The translations under genes were made by a program, and so were the position numbers. From Rhyacophila brunnea (Eukaryota > Arthropoda > Insecta > Trichoptera > Rhyacophilidae): a stretch of 64,000 nucleotides of DNA. The notes under the pieces are model-generated. The model saw only the letters and a list, made by a program, of their open reading frames with translations. It did no database searches and was not told the DNA's origin. The stretch covers positions 1-64,000 of the forward strand of contig JAGYXB010001409.1 of assembly GCA_022495005.1 (NCBI GenBank). Reading direction: 5' to 3'. This document shows, one piece after another, positions 1-14,200 of this stretch (positions within the stretch are counted from its first letter, which is position 1; each line of letters starts with the position of its first letter).

Positions 1-840
1 TGGCTTAAATTTATTTTTGATTTAATCTGTTGAAATTAAATGAGTAAATGAGTAACTTGAAATTAAATGAGTGGACAGTGGATTCTGACAGTTTCTGGTG
101 ACGTTTGAGGCATCTATTTTCATATACCGATAAGTCGACAATCTAAATTTAATGGTTAACTAAATTTTTGTGTTTCAAGCGTAGGCAGTTGAGTTTCTTT
201 TTTCCATTATACATATGTATTGTATTTTCAGATTAGAACAATATGCCCGTTTTCATTTGCCAATTAAACTCTTTGCAGTAAATATAACCAAAATAAAATG
301 GCACATATTTAATAAAATCAATTTCTGTCATGACATTTTTTTTATACGCTTTAATATGTTAATGCAACTTACGCATAGAATATGTTTGTATTTTTGTTGG
401 ATTTCGACTAGATGTGGACTTGTCAATTTTTGGAAATTAGCTTTTTGTAGAGATAGATTTACGAGACATTACTTAAATCCAATTGACTGATGAAATACAT
501 TTGAAGAAATATTATAAATTGATTTATGAAACAAAAGATTGTTATCTATGTTTGTGAATACTGGCAGTCGGCGGATGGGGTGTAATTTACATACATTACA
601 AATCCCATTAATATTATTTGTAAATTTATTGACAATAGCCAAGCTCTATTAGATATAAATATAAGGATTACATTTTACATTTAAAAAATCTATACATAAT
701 ACTTGTGATTAATCTTCATTATGATGGAAAAAAACCTATTAACTTATATTATAACAAATTTATCCTCAAGGATTTCTCATTTTCTATGATTAGATTTTGA
801 GTTTGCGACATGAATATCTTTCCTATTGTTTCGAGATATC

Positions 841-1091
841 GCACCGTGAGTGTAAAACCAAGGCATCTGCAAAAGACATATTTTGGATATAATAGGGTTT
901 GAAGTCTTCGCTTTGTTAGGAGAAATAGAGTTTAAAAAAAAACATAATATTTGGTTTATATCTACATTATATTGCATGTTCTTTCAGTTACTTCACTTTT
1001 ACATTATCAAATTCACGACTTTTGCAGTTGATTTGCATTTAATCTCGAAATTGAAAAATTTGCAGATGCCTTGGTTTTACACTCACGGTGC
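841..1091. mobile_element. MITE (GCACCGTGAGTG family), copy 1
   Basis: GCACCGTGAGTGTAAAACCA with AGGCATCTGCAAA at the left is mirrored at the right, giving a perfect 30-bp TIR within 251 bp. Copy 2 is at 58349-58610, inverted relative to this one. Confidence 0.85.
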
Positions 1092-2642
1092 GATATGTCA
1101 GTAAATTGTATTTAATTACACGTTTCTTAATCTGTCACTAGTAACTTTGACACATCACCTTGGATTGAAGGTTTTAGTTTTTTTTTTTTTTTTGTTAATT
1201 ATGTCACTAGGCTGACGTCTATCATTAATGTGGCCATTTTGAAAAACACTGCTTCCTTCCGGGGTTAAATCTTTTCTTTTATCAGATCCAATTAATTATT
1301 ATTTTAATAAAACAACCAATGTAAATATCCGATCCAATATATTTTAATCATTCAACGGGAGTAATGATTGTGTTATCGTTACGTTACAAATCAATTTAGA
1401 TTTCTCACCTGAAATATATTTTTGTTTATAAACCGAATGAATTATGTATTGGATTTCTACACTGTCTTGAAACTCTTTGTCTACTAAAAGAGATAACCCA
1501 AGATTATCTCTTGAGCTCATATTTTGAGAATGAATAAGAAAATCCTTCAGCAATTATTGCTAATTTCACTGTAATCTTGCATGAGCATGGCCAATTTTGG
1601 TTTTATTTTTATAGCCATGTATTGGACCTAAGTTTTCACATACAAAAAATTTACTGTCCAATAATTGGACAAATTTAATGTTCTTCCAATTGTTGGCCAT
1701 AATTTTTGGACAATGAGTTTCCACACAGTGTTATTTTAAATATTATTCATTTTTTTATTTAAATAATTTAAACGAGGCTTATAAACATATTACGGTCAAA
1801 ATAACATTATCAAGTTTACACTGATGACTTGTACGGGGCCATGCGAGACACGCCGATGTAAAAGGAGTTATCACGGTTGACGATAATTATTCCTGCCTTC
1901 TTTTTGTGCGCGCATGAGATTTGCGTAGCTTATTTTGACTCTGGTATGGTTATAATAAGCATGGAATAGTGCACTAAGCTAAAGAAACTATGTCATAGAA
2001 TGTCATATTTCATATGGCGATTTGTTTGAGTTATAATAGTATAATATCTTGCAAATTAATCATAATTCTTTGATGTTGGGATAAAACTACGTGTGTTGAT
2101 TTTTTTCAAAAAAGAGCTTTAGAAACCTTTTGATAGTGTTTTTTTACAAGTACATGAGTCACCAGTAAAACTATTTTAAAATGGATTTCTAAAATATTCA
2201 TGTTGAGTATAAATTGACTTATCGATCCTCAGTTCAACATGAAAAACATTTTAAAACCATGTTCTAAGATAATGGTGTTAGTTATTTTTGCACAATTTTT
2301 TATTACAATTTAACAAACCTGAATTTTTGAGCAAAATGTGTTTTTGTTTGGTTTAGCATAAGGGCACAAGCAACCTCCGGCCTCAGTAGGCCATTGAGTG
2401 TGACCTTTCGAATGAATCTAAATTTCCATAACATATATAATAGGTTTTTTTTTTACAAAATAAACATTTTAAAATGCATTTTAAAGTCTTTTGAATGCTG
2501 CTTTATTAGGTAACGGTTCAATTAATGTGGCTTTCCAATATGAAATGGCTCCTCCGCCCCCGGTTAAGCCTACCAGACAAAGAACCTGTACATAATTTAA
2601 TCCCAAAGATGATGATTCGATTCTATGTTATTCTGTGTCAAA

Positions 2643-2866
2643 CACCAACGATGGCCGAGCGGTTACGCGTCAGGCTTATAATGTGGGTTCCGGGGTCTGG
2701 CCAAAAATTCATTAGGTGTTTTTCAATCTGTGTTTGGATCCAGAGCATGGACCTAATTGGTTGAGCAAGTGGCTAACATCCATTTCTCATAATAAAAATC
2801 TGTTAATACAACCCCCACTCTGCGGAGGCCCATATGACCTTCTTAGGTTCAAACACGGTAAAAAAA
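2643..2866 (+). repeat. tRNA-Ser-like SINE copy
   Basis: GATGGCCGAGCGGTTACGCG is close to an intact tRNA-Ser A box. The body GGTTGAGCAAGTGGCTAACA and AACATCCATTTCTCAT follows. The B box is decayed (GGTTCCGGGGTC). Confidence 0.82.
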
Positions 2867-2905
2867 TATGTCATTCAAAAGATTTTTGATTTATGTCTTG
2901 AATTA

Positions 2906-3351
2906 CAGTAAAACCTCGTTAGTAAGAACACTGATTCAAAATTCGCCGTAATTCGAAATTTTCCCGAAAAAAAAGTCCCTTGAACATTATTTTCATATAA
3001 AACCATACCTTTAATATGAATTTCGTAATTCGAAATGATTTCAGAGTCCCTGGCATATAAAATCAATAAATCATAATAAAGTACACTATTTCATGGGCCA
3101 GTCATTGAAAATTGTGACAGACTTTCCTTAAAACATCAAAAATTACTTATTTTATGATGGTAATAAAAATAATCCTGACATTTTATGACCCAATTCGGTA
3201 GGCACATCTATGATCAGAAACAAAATTAATGAAAATCAAAAAACAACAAAAAAAAATCTAAATTTTTATATTTTACCCTGCATACATTCTGTAATTCGAA
3301 TTTTTTTTCGATTTTCGGTCCCATGGAATTCGTATTAACGAGGTTTTACTG
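2906..3351. mobile_element. pogo/mariner-like MITE with TA target duplication
   Basis: CAGTAAAACCTCGTTAGTAA at the left and TATTAACGAGGTTTTACTG at the right form the TIR, flanked by TA dinucleotides. The interior is AT-rich with no coding sequence. CAGT-plus-ACCTCG ends are typical of pogo/Tigger relatives. Confidence 0.85.
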
Positions 3352-5715
3352 TATAAAGAAACAATCTTATTACATCTAATGGCGTCATTTTTAGTTGTTA
3401 CCATTATGACTTACGGCATCGTTGCATATTAGTCATTCCAATTAAAAAAATATGTGTGTTTGGAATACCGTTCTATGGATTTAGTTTTATTTGTCTACAA
3501 TTGCAATTTATTTAGTGTAGTAGTAACATATTTATAGAAAGCGCTCTCTTCTAATGATGATATTTTCAACTTGGATAGTTTTATTCCAACATGAAAGATT
3601 TAACTGCCATGCATATTCATTACCCACTGTATTATCCAACCAAATATTTAATGTTTGATTGTTTAGTCTGCCAAGGATTCTGACGGTGGTACAGTGGTAG
3701 CAAGCACTACTGTCATTTAGTTTTTAATATTAGATTTATTATTTCCATGTAACCTCCATTCTAGACATGGAATCATTCATAATGATATCCAAATCTATTG
3801 AAAAATAGTCTAGTGTGTAAATAAATAAAATGCATATTCAGTTGGATGCAAACTGTTAATATTCTCAAAAACCTGCTAACATAAGTCTTTTAATATGTCT
3901 TAAAGTAATTTAACGTACTATAAGAACTGGTAACTGCAACATTTTTATTTTTAGCAGAATTTAAATTGGTACACCTGAACACTGTGTCTTTGTGTCATAG
4001 GAATCAGTCTTATATATGGATAGGAGCAAAGACAACTGAACTTTGTGGTCAAGTATGGACAATGTACAAAATTAATATTAACAATTCTATGCCAGAGTGT
4101 AAAACCACATAAGTCAAAAAGTTTTTTTTTTCTGATCGTAGCAAAAAATAGTGTGAACATCGGAACAATGAATATTTTTTAAATAATAACAGAAGCCTTA
4201 CTTATGTGTTTTTTTACCCTTATTTTCAGAGGTAGTTGGATTTGTTTGTAAAATAACAACAACGTTTGACTTATTTTGACTTATGTGCCCTCGCACATGT
4301 ATAGGATCTTATCGGCTAATTGAACCGTTAAACTTTTTAATAAAACATGACTTATGTGGTTTTACCCTGGCTGTAGAATTATTACTAATGAGACATTAGT
4401 TTGTTTAGTATATTTTTAGTATTCACAATGAATTACAATAGATACGCATTTCATTATTTTAGATTTAAACGTTGATCGTGTTTAGTCTGGCAAACTTTTC
4501 CTAGTCTTAATGAATAGTTTTGTTTGTTGTTTGAAATGATTATTACTTCCGAAATAAAATATTTTATATCGACTGCTTAATCTACAAACCGCTAACTCCG
4601 TTTGGACAAATTGTTCAGGAATGAAAAACAACTTAAAAATTTATTTATCGAGTGGAATTTAATGATTCCGAAAAAGTTTTTACAAATAAGCTGCACTATT
4701 TTAGCTTCCTTTTATATATAGGAGTTGTTCTATTTACAGTATTGGAAATTTGGCAACTGCAGTTAAGTGTTTTGTGTGAAGAACGATAATGCTATGATAA
4801 TGATAATTTATTTAAGTTTAGGAGTTTGAAATTTTGTGTGGGCATAGAAAACATGCTTTATAACAAAATGTCATCAAAATCTCATTTTTGGTCCAAAGTG
4901 CAGTTGGCTGGTTTGCTGATTAAGCAGTCGATATTCAGTATTCCTGCGAGTCACTGTCCTTTCAATCGTTTTTAAATTTAAATGGATAGTAAAATCGAGC
5001 CTACTCTACCTAATAATTTCATTATCTATGCTCCCCGACAATGTTCACTTGTCTATGTTGGTTTAAATTTACAGTTGGTTCTTATGAGACTAGCACAGAA
5101 ATAGATATCTAATAATAGTCTTAGTAAAGTAAGTTTTCCTGTTTATCAAAAACGGTATCATTTTGTAAACATTTAATACCGATTTATTTGTTGTATTTAC
5201 ATTAACAGCGATGTTTAATATTCTTATGTATTATTAATTGACATACATTGTGCGTAGGTGCTACAGTTGCTTAAATATTTTCCAAAATAATCAAATCGTT
5301 CCAATTATGTAGGTACGTCGAAATATGCAAGACTGCGATCTAAGCTAATTTTTCTTTTCCGATACGAACTTATAGCCAGAATTTTATCACACGCCATAAA
5401 TAATGATATAAGATATTGTTATCACAAAAAAATTTTATATTCACCCGATTTTGCAAAATCTAAATTTAACCATTTTCATATATATTCAAGAACACATTGA
5501 CTCTACCGATTACGACAGTTTGACACACAAATCGCAGATGTAGCTGTCTAAAACATGACAATCGCATTATGAATTGACGGAAATCAAATTCCGCATAATA
5601 TCTAATATAAATAAATGTCTGAACCATTCCAAAAATATTCACCTACACTGCACTGCTACTTCCTAGGATTTGTGGTTGCATCTAGTCATTGTAATAGTGG
5701 GGCGCCTAAATGATT

Positions 5716-5928
5716 CAGTGGGAGACAGCGGCTGGACGTAGGCTTCCAAGATCTGACATAAATAGTGCCCACTAAACTTGATCAGTATTATTTGTTTTTA
5801 AAAACTAACCAATACCATCTGCAATTTGTATTCTTACTTCAATTAAAACAAATAAAAATGACTAACTAATTTTCGCTCGCGCTATCTAAGTCGAATATAT
5901 ACAGCCTACATCCACCCTTCACCATTGG
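5716..5928. mobile_element. hAT-like MITE (CAGTGGCGA family), shortened diverged copy
   Basis: The left part carries GTAGGCTTCCAAGATCTGAC and the right part CAGCCTACATCCACCCTTCA, the same termini as the other copies but more diverged. Only about 210 bp, lacking most of the internal sequence. Confidence 0.55.
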
Positions 5929-6093
5929 TGGCAGAGTGATCTCCACCTCTACAAACATGATTTCAAATCCTGCGTCTGGCAGTATTCATATGTTTTCCAA
6001 TGTGTATTTCATCCAAAGTTAGAAAGCAACGGATTGGGCGAATGGTTAACAACCATTCCTCCTCAAAGACGTCTCCGCTCTATGGGGATCTAT

Positions 6094-6677
6094 CAGTGGT
6101 GAAGGGTGGAGGTAGGCTGTTAAGATCCGCCATAAATAGTGCACATTAACCTTTTTCAGTCAAATGTATATGTTTTTATTGAAATAACATTACAATTTAC
6201 AGATGGTTTTGGTTGGGTTTTAAAAATCAACTAAGCCCTGTCTTAACCAAACCATAATAGTATTGCTATATTTTAGGCGATATGACAAAATTGTGCACAT
6301 TTTTTCATTCTTACTTATTTGTTTTCGTTAGATTAAGAATACGTATTACACATATTGTTGGTTCATTTTTTTAATTCATCAAGCTATGCCTAAACCAAAC
6401 AATAATAGATAAAAATTATTATTCTATCTATAAAATATCCAAATTTATGTGTGATTTAATTGCATAATTTTAGATATTTTATAGATATACGAGTATTTTT
6501 TGACTATTATCTATTATGGCTTGGTTTTCGCAGGGTTTAATTGAATTTTAAAAACTAACTAACACCTTCTGTAAAATGTAGTCTTATTTCAATGAAAACA
6601 AGTATGTATGACTGACAAAGTTTAGTTTGCAATATTTATGGCGGATCTTAACAGCCTACCTCCACCCTTCGCCACTG
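6094..6677. mobile_element. hAT-like MITE (CAGTGGCGA family), near-complete copy
   Basis: It begins CAGTGGTGAAGGGTGGAGGT and ends in the mirror sequence CCTCCACCCTTCGCCACTG. The flanking octamers GGATCTAT and AGATCTAT match at 7 of 8 positions, as expected for an 8-bp hAT-type TSD. No coding capacity. Confidence 0.8.
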
Positions 6678-7498
6678 AGATCTATATACTTATCTTAGCA
6701 CGAAAATGGTAATTTACCTTTTGCAATATCACTATTTATATTTCAATCGATTGATTGTTAGCTATTTCGTCCTCAGAATGTATCTGATGACCCAGATGCG
6801 GGATTTGAATCTGCGTATCACAAATTAAAATATGACTACTCCGGCATCTATTCCACTGCGGGTGTTATAATCTCTCTTGTGCTGTATTTACTTAAAATAA
6901 AATTTGTAGGTACTGTTTGTTCCATTAGTTGCAAAGCCATTTTTTAATCAATTGGACAAATTATTTGTATATATATATATTGGAAATGATAAGACAGCTG
7001 TATGCCATGTGCGTTAAAAATTAGATTCTTAACGAATGAGATGACGCAATGATATTGTGGTAATGTAGGTGGGCCAAGAAGGCGTCATTGGACGGTGTAC
7101 GGGGTGCGGTATCTATTGCAACAAAACAACTGTCTACAACTCGCACAAACTTTGCACCGGCTGCCACACACACATCAGGTGTGTACCAATCAACACTATT
7201 TATAACGCCTCTCCACCCCGCCCCAACCTTTAAGATCGTTTTGCTGTTTTCCCATTTCGCATGAAGACGAAAGAGTTAATTAGTCGAATCCACATCTGAA
7301 GTTTGTTTTTATTATTCCATTAACCATTAACACCACCGATTAAGTTAAATAAAAAGATGTAGTGTTTCTGTACAGAAATACTACGAAATAGTTTTCCAGG
7401 GAATTTAAGTCGAATTCTTTCATAACAGACAATTCGTCCTACAACTGTACCAGTCAGTGCAAATGGCATATTAAAAGTTGCCTTGTTTGCAATTAATA

Positions 7499-7648
7499 TA
7501 TCGCGAGCCGAATACTACAAGGTTCTAAGTGTTCGTCCTTGAAAAAACAAACCCAACAATGAAGTAGTATTCTAAGCTGCCTCATTGTTACTTTTGTTTC
7601 GCCAAGGACAAACACTTAGAACCTTGTAGTTCTCCACTCGCGATATGT
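7499..7648. mobile_element. 150-bp foldback MITE
   Basis: ATATCGCGAG, then ACTACAAGGTTCTAAGTGTT, mirrored by AACACTTAGAACCTTGTAGT and CTCGCGATAT; arms of about 48 bp with few mismatches around a short loop. Boundaries and target duplication are uncertain. Confidence 0.75.
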
Positions 7649-8043
7649 ACCCAGATTTGATAAAAAATATTTTTGACATACTGGTTTAATTGTCATAGTA
7701 TATTATACTTTATGGCCTTTTCTGCAAAATTAAACAAAATAATGTTTCATTCTCTATGCTGATAAATTGAACAATTCTCTAATTTTTCAAAATTTAATGT
7801 GTAAAGTTAGCCAACATTTAATGTTATTTTTTACCTATCTTTGAGTGAATCCTTTCCCTCGTGTTTTTATAGTCTCGTCGGATTGTATAAAATTTCTGTC
7901 TAAAATCGACTGATATTACTTAGATATTTAATGATATAAAAATCACTCGCCCATTTAGGTCAGTTTTTGGATGATAAATAATATTTTGCTACTATTTCCG
8001 TTGCGTAATTAAAATGCCGATTGCACTGTAACCGCACCACCAG

Positions 8044-8299
8044 ACGAACGGGCAGCATGCGGCCGGTGTGCGGTCCCGTGTCGCGTCGCGGTGGACCCAA
8101 GCAGGGACGGTTCAAGCACAGGTTACCCCGCGGCATATACATCAATTACGATGACCTCTTGGCCATGGCGACCAGCCCTGAGGCGGCCGCCACCGCCACC
8201 TCCCCCCAGAACACCCAGCCACCCAACCGACCCTCCGTCAACCGGGGAGACTTCATGCTGAAAGTGATGGACCGGGAGATTGTGTCGCTCAAGAGACAA
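8044..8299 (+). CDS. CoREST: CoREST exon a: RRTGSMRP segment to linker-helix start
   Basis: The exon opens with one nucleotide that completes an Arg codon, then reads RTGSMRP, a basic linker, [10 protein letters not shown], an Ala/Thr/Pro-rich stretch and [11 protein letters not shown], and stops at donor GTAAGC (8300). In insect CoREST proteins the RRTG(S)MRP segment follows a GATA-like zinc finger, so the finger's cysteines should be in the preceding exon, outside the window. The acceptor after ACCACCAG has a weak pyrimidine tract, so the 5' edge is less certain than the 3' edge. Confidence 0.82.
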
Positions 8300-11200
8300 G
8301 TAAGCCGCCGACTGCCTGGATGCGGGCCGCAGGGCCGGTTTTCATATTTGACCAAACGGTTCCGTTGGCCCCCGTTTCTGTTCACACTCTAAAAGCTGTC
8401 TGCATCATTGATTGTAAAGTCACCATTGTGGTCTATTCTGCTGACCTTATACGGAAAGTGGCATCTCTATTTTTTTTACATAAAATAAATTATTCATATA
8501 TTTTTTAATTGATTATTATAAAGTGGCAACAACCGCAAATTATTCTTTGGAGTTGCCACCTTTTAAACAATAAGTTTATGACAAACCACTTTTTTGAGAA
8601 GCCACTTTCTTTGTAAGAACGGTAATATTAATATTAATATCGGGCGGGCTGAATATAGTTTTCCTTAATCTAGCTACCATATAACATTTAAAAAAAAAAT
8701 TTAAAACATTGTTTTATCGAATTTTGCCTAGGTCTGTTAACAAATTCAATTACCGAATATAGACTCGAAACCCTAAATTGTATTTTGAAATACTATTTTA
8801 TCTACTTTTTTTGTTAGCCCTTGGCAAATTTAATTGTAGACCAACATTAACATTCAGGAACATTAAAACTTTCGCTCAGTGTCTGTTGAGTTGTCAACAC
8901 TTCGACAATGTTGACCAAATGTTGCTCATTGATAACTCAAGTCATTGTCGTTTTGAACTGTATATAACTTTGTTGACGTAACTAAACTCAAATGTGATGT
9001 TTTGTGAGTACATCGCCTTTAAAATAGAATTTATCTTAATTGAACTATTCAGCCTGTCAATTGTCGTTAATTATAATTAAGCTCAATACTTTGTAAATGT
9101 ATGTGGACATAACTTAAAAATATTTATAACCGGCTCTGTGGCCCGTGTTCATAACATGTTGTTTTTTTTCTTTTTTTTCTTTGTTTGTGTTCGTATAATT
9201 ATGTCATGTATATTTTTTCTGTATGCGTTTAGTAGTAGTCAATTAATAATAATAATTGTTAGGCTGTGCGCACACGTACAACAGTCATTAGTACAACTGT
9301 CCTTTAGAATTATGGAGTTGTACACACGTTTACGAAGTGACAAAAGAAAATAAGTATTGTAAATAATCGATTGACTTTTAAGTCGTACGTGTGTGCATGC
9401 GTTTAGTGTTTTTTTTTATACAAATATGTATAGAGGATCAACACTTTTTTTTATATTCTGCACACATTTTTTGAATGACAATAATAATCCATTTTGTGTT
9501 TTAGAATGCTTTGCAAAATGAAAACTTCCATATTAAATAGTCAGATCCTACAATGATTCAAAATTTAACCCCCATATCCTGCTTCTAACGTATACCCTTT
9601 TCCCTCTTGTCAATCATAACACTTGTTCATAAGTGGTTCTGCTTTAATAGACATGCTAATTTGATTAATATGATATAATATATTGGACAATGTTTGACGA
9701 GGCCATATGAAACGAATAGGCTTTGTGTTGTTGATTTTCAGTGTTTTTTACCCATGTCAGTTAAAGCTTTATTGATTCATTTTTATGGTGTATTTCCCTT
9801 GATTTTCACTGTAAATTCTAACACAGGGTTTATGTGGTAGGTACTAACATAAATGAAGAAGTCATATTTTATTTATAATTCGCAATCCCTAAATATAATA
9901 AACATACATAATTTGAAAACATCTCATGCATATACCAACTAGAAAAAATAAGACACCCGAAAAGACTTAACCATTAACCGCTGAATTTGCGCCAGTGTAC
10001 TTCCAATATGATAAGCATTTCATGGAAGAACTACTAGTTAAATTCGTCATAATTAAGTAGGATTCCCATAGCTTAATAGGAAAATCACATTAGAGCGAAT
10101 CCAGCGGTTACAGGTTCAAGTCCCGTTGGGTGTCATATTTTTTTCTAAAAAAGAATTTTTCTAGTGGGTATTTGCATGAAACGTTTTCAAATTATGAAAA
10201 TGTAGACTGTTACATTCTCAAATGTGATTATTAATTGAATAAAAGGAATAGTTTATTAAATATAATAAAAATAGATCTATTTAAAACAACTTACATTATT
10301 AGCTGCCTTTTTCGTTTGACGGAAGTCTTGAAACATTTTACTTCAAACTTTAACTCTGATTTAGACACCCACAAATATGCACAGCGCCTGTTTGCTATAT
10401 CCTTCGAATGTGCTGCCCTTAATGCGCATGACATGCTAGATGTTACTAAAGAATTATTTTGAAATAAATATAAAAGCATTAGTCACCTAATGGCGTTTTT
10501 CCTCGGTCTTCCGAATCCGTCATTTAAGATAACAGCTTAATGATGCAGCCTTCACATTTATATCTCTGCTTGTCGACAGAACTTCAGTGTTTCGAGATCC
10601 GTCATTCGGGTGTCTGATAATTATGCTACATCGGATCAACCGCTTTATCGGTTCGAAAATTTCTCAGCCAGCGTCGAATATAATATACGCGCACGTCTAT
10701 GACATATTCTAACGCATTTAATTATGATATATTTGGCTTTCTTATAACTTGTGAAAAGTGAGCCATGTTTTTGGGTTAAAACAATGAATAAGTGTAATGG
10801 TAAGATTTTGAGGAAAACTGCATGGCGGGAAAAATGTTAAATAATAAATTATACTGTAATTTCACACCAAATATGTTTGCCAAAAAGCAGTGGCGAAGGG
10901 TGGAGGTAGGTTGTCAAGATCTGACCTAAATAGTGCATACTGAACTTTGTTAGTCAAATGTACAGTTGAATTTGGTTATTACGATCTCGGATGTAACGAG
11001 GAAAAATTGACATTTTAGTCTATGATTTTCTCCATACATTTATTCACTTTTATAACGAGCTACTTATTGCATATACCGAGCTAAAATACCGTCAAAATGT
11101 TAATGTGTCGATCGTTTAAAAACATTTCGACCCCAAGCAATAAAATCGGATTACGTTTATGACACTAGTTAAGTCTCTAAGTACGTACTTAATTGGTGTT

Positions 11201-14200
11201 AACATTGAAAAAGTATCCACGTATATGGTTGAAATTGCATGTAAGAAATCCAAGGTTTGTGAAGTCAGTAGGTACCTACCAACATTCATTACAATAAACA
11301 ACTTCTTTTGTAATTTATGAATGCCATGCTTGTTTCGGGGAAAAATTCTAATTCTGTATTTTTGTTTGAATTACGACTTTTTGTGTTATGTGACCGCTCA
11401 TTTAAAAATACCTATTCTCTGATATAACGAGTAACTCTTATAACGAGCAAATTCAGTCGTTCCCATCTTCCTCGTAATAACAAAATTCGACTGTATTTGT
11501 TTTGATTGAACTAAGATAACAATGTGTTTAAAATTCAATTAAACCCTGCCTAATCCAAGCCATAGTAGATAGTAGTCAAAAAATATTCGAGTGTCTATAA
11601 AATATCTAAAATTATGCCTTAAACCTTGCAAAATTTTAGATATCTTATATATAAAAGAATATTTTTTATCAATTGTGGTTTGTTAAAAGTGTAAACTAGT
11701 ATGGTTTGGTTTAGGCGGGGTTTAATTATATTTTAAAAGCTAACCAGCACCATCTGCAAATTGTATTCTTAGTTCAATTAAATCAAATAAGTATGACTGA
11801 CAAAGTTTTGTGTGTACTGTTTATGTTGAATTTTAACAGCCAATCTCCACCCCTCGCCACTGCTGTATAGTCAGTAGTGATTGCTCACAACTGCGTGATA
11901 TACGGAAAAATGTAGAAAATACACAATGAATAGATAAATTGATTTGTATTACTATGTTTCTTTATCCGCACATCAACACATATATATCGTCGCCCTCATG
12001 GAAGAACTCGCTAAATACAGTTTTTGCTCAAAATGAGTTATTTATACAGAAAATCTTGCAATTTTTAACTCTATCTTAGAAAAAATCACCAAAATTCTAT
12101 CTATACGTTTTATGTAAAAAATTACAAAAACAAAAAATTCACCAACTACATAGAAAAGATATTTGTGTTATGGAAAAAGTCAGGAAAAAGGTTACATGTT
12201 TTAAATGTAATGTACATAAACATAAAAATAGCCAATCAAACAAAAAAAACCGTTTCCTTCTATGTATTTTCGTTTTCTAATGAGAGCAATTTAAAATTTT
12301 CAAAAAGTTTAAAAGTTGATTATCTCAGGATTTTACTTTTGTTGGTTGGTGAGTTCTTCCTTGAGGGCGACGATATTATGTTGTGTTATTTTCGAGAAGT
12401 TTCTTTTAAAATACCGAAGTCAGTTAAATTTGTTCCAATAATAATGTATTCTAAAAGCTATGATGGTTTTATTAACCCTTTACTGCATGATTTTTTTTTT
12501 TGAAAATTTTTATTTTTTCTTGGCGTCAGAATGCCTTGTGAACGAAGGAAAAATAATAAAAAAATTATTTTTCGAAGATTTCATTAAATTTTGTATGTTA
12601 CTGCGTGGTGTCGCAGATTTACGACATTTGGAAAACTTACATTTCATTATGTCAAAATACAAAACCAAATGAAAACAATTATAAAAAACTTATGTACACA
12701 CCTTATTTGATGTGTAGATATTTTTATTCAACCAATTTCAATCTTCTGTATATTTTTTTTTATTTATTTACAAATGAGGATTTTCGCGTACATACGAATT
12801 CGTCAACTGAGAGTTCAGAGAGTCAAAGCAGAAATGCAGAGACTATAATGCAGAAATGCTTTATTTCTTGAAATGTCGAAACAAAATCGGTAAAGTGGGA
12901 TGTTTATGGTAAAACAGTTTTCTAGGCATCGAAAAAAGATATTATTTGATAATTTACACAGATGGCATTGGCTATATGGAAATAGTTTGAAATGTCGCAA
13001 ATTTGCGCATTATGCAGTAAAGGGTTAAGAGCATACTTCATTAATCCTTTCTATGCCGCAATTAGTTAATTGATAGTAATTAACATAAGAATTGGTGTAA
13101 TTAGGGCGTCCAAAGACGCTTTGGGCACTTAACCGGTTAATTTAATTAATTTCGCACTCGTTGCCAATCAGAGAGTGATAGTCAAGCTGTGAGCGCGTCA
13201 ATTCGTTTTGTGTTGGCGTCCGAGAAATATGTTCTTAAATCGTGTAAAGATAACTAAAAAATGTTGCATTTACATAACATTAAATGGACGCATTTTGAAT
13301 TTTTGTTGTTAAAATATTGTTCGTCATGCGTCGTTTGCACAATCTGCACGTCGCGTAGTCACAATCTTTTTAGACCATGCGTCAGCTGATGTATACCCTT
13401 AATATTTTCAAGTGGTTTTTAAGTTATATCCAAACAGACATACACTCTAATTTTATTATTAGTATAGATTGTTTTCACACGTCCTTGGATGGGCTTTCCG
13501 ATTAGTAATAGACAATTTGACATGTCAGTCACTGCACAGATGCATGTTTTGAGAAAATTGAATTTGAGTCATTTGGACATGTTATGTATTTGAATGAGAC
13601 AATATTATCTTCTATTTGGTTGAACAATATTTTTGCATCTTGGTATGGATGCGGATGGGTGTTTTGTGCATAATAACTCAATTTCGGTAAAAACTGCACT
13701 GAGCCATCGATGTAGGTTTTGTTTTAAATCCGAACCGCATTTTTAATTCAACAAAGACTTATCGAGACGGTGTCGCATTAAATGTTTTAAATTATGCAAG
13801 GTTCTCTAAAGTCAGTTCGGGACATGGAAGTTGTAAATTTCGATTGTAGTATTGTTTGACAGTTATCGACAAATTTTACATAATAAGTACACAGGCCAAA
13901 CCGGGTAAACTAATCGGAATCTTTGTCGCATCACTGAACAAAATTAATTTTATTTTTTTAGTTTATTGCTTTTATTTTATATATGACATTTATTTCGTTT
14001 GGTTTATTAAATTGTTTTGTTTTTCAAATCCCCCTTTGATCGTGAAATTTCGCTTGTTGCGACTGTCCAAAACGTATCCGTCATGATCAATGGGAGGAGG
14101 GTTACCTGTATTTCAAATTCAATATTATGGTCAACTGTAGAAACTAGAGGTGAGTTGGAAATACTGTCACCAGAGTGTGTACTCAAGTCTCGGACGAAAC

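Larger units (their letters stand above)
1..8043. other. probable CoREST intron, no exon seen
   Basis: AT-rich sequence with poly(T) runs and the elements listed separately (841, 2643, 2906, 5716, 6094, 7499). The short open frames here have no family motif. CoREST's ELM2 and SANT1 exons were looked for and not found. Confidence 0.6.

Noticed and set aside
8021..8043. Extending the CoREST exon upstream along the open frame
   Set aside because: The extra residues do not match the family; an AG with compatible phase lies at 8043.
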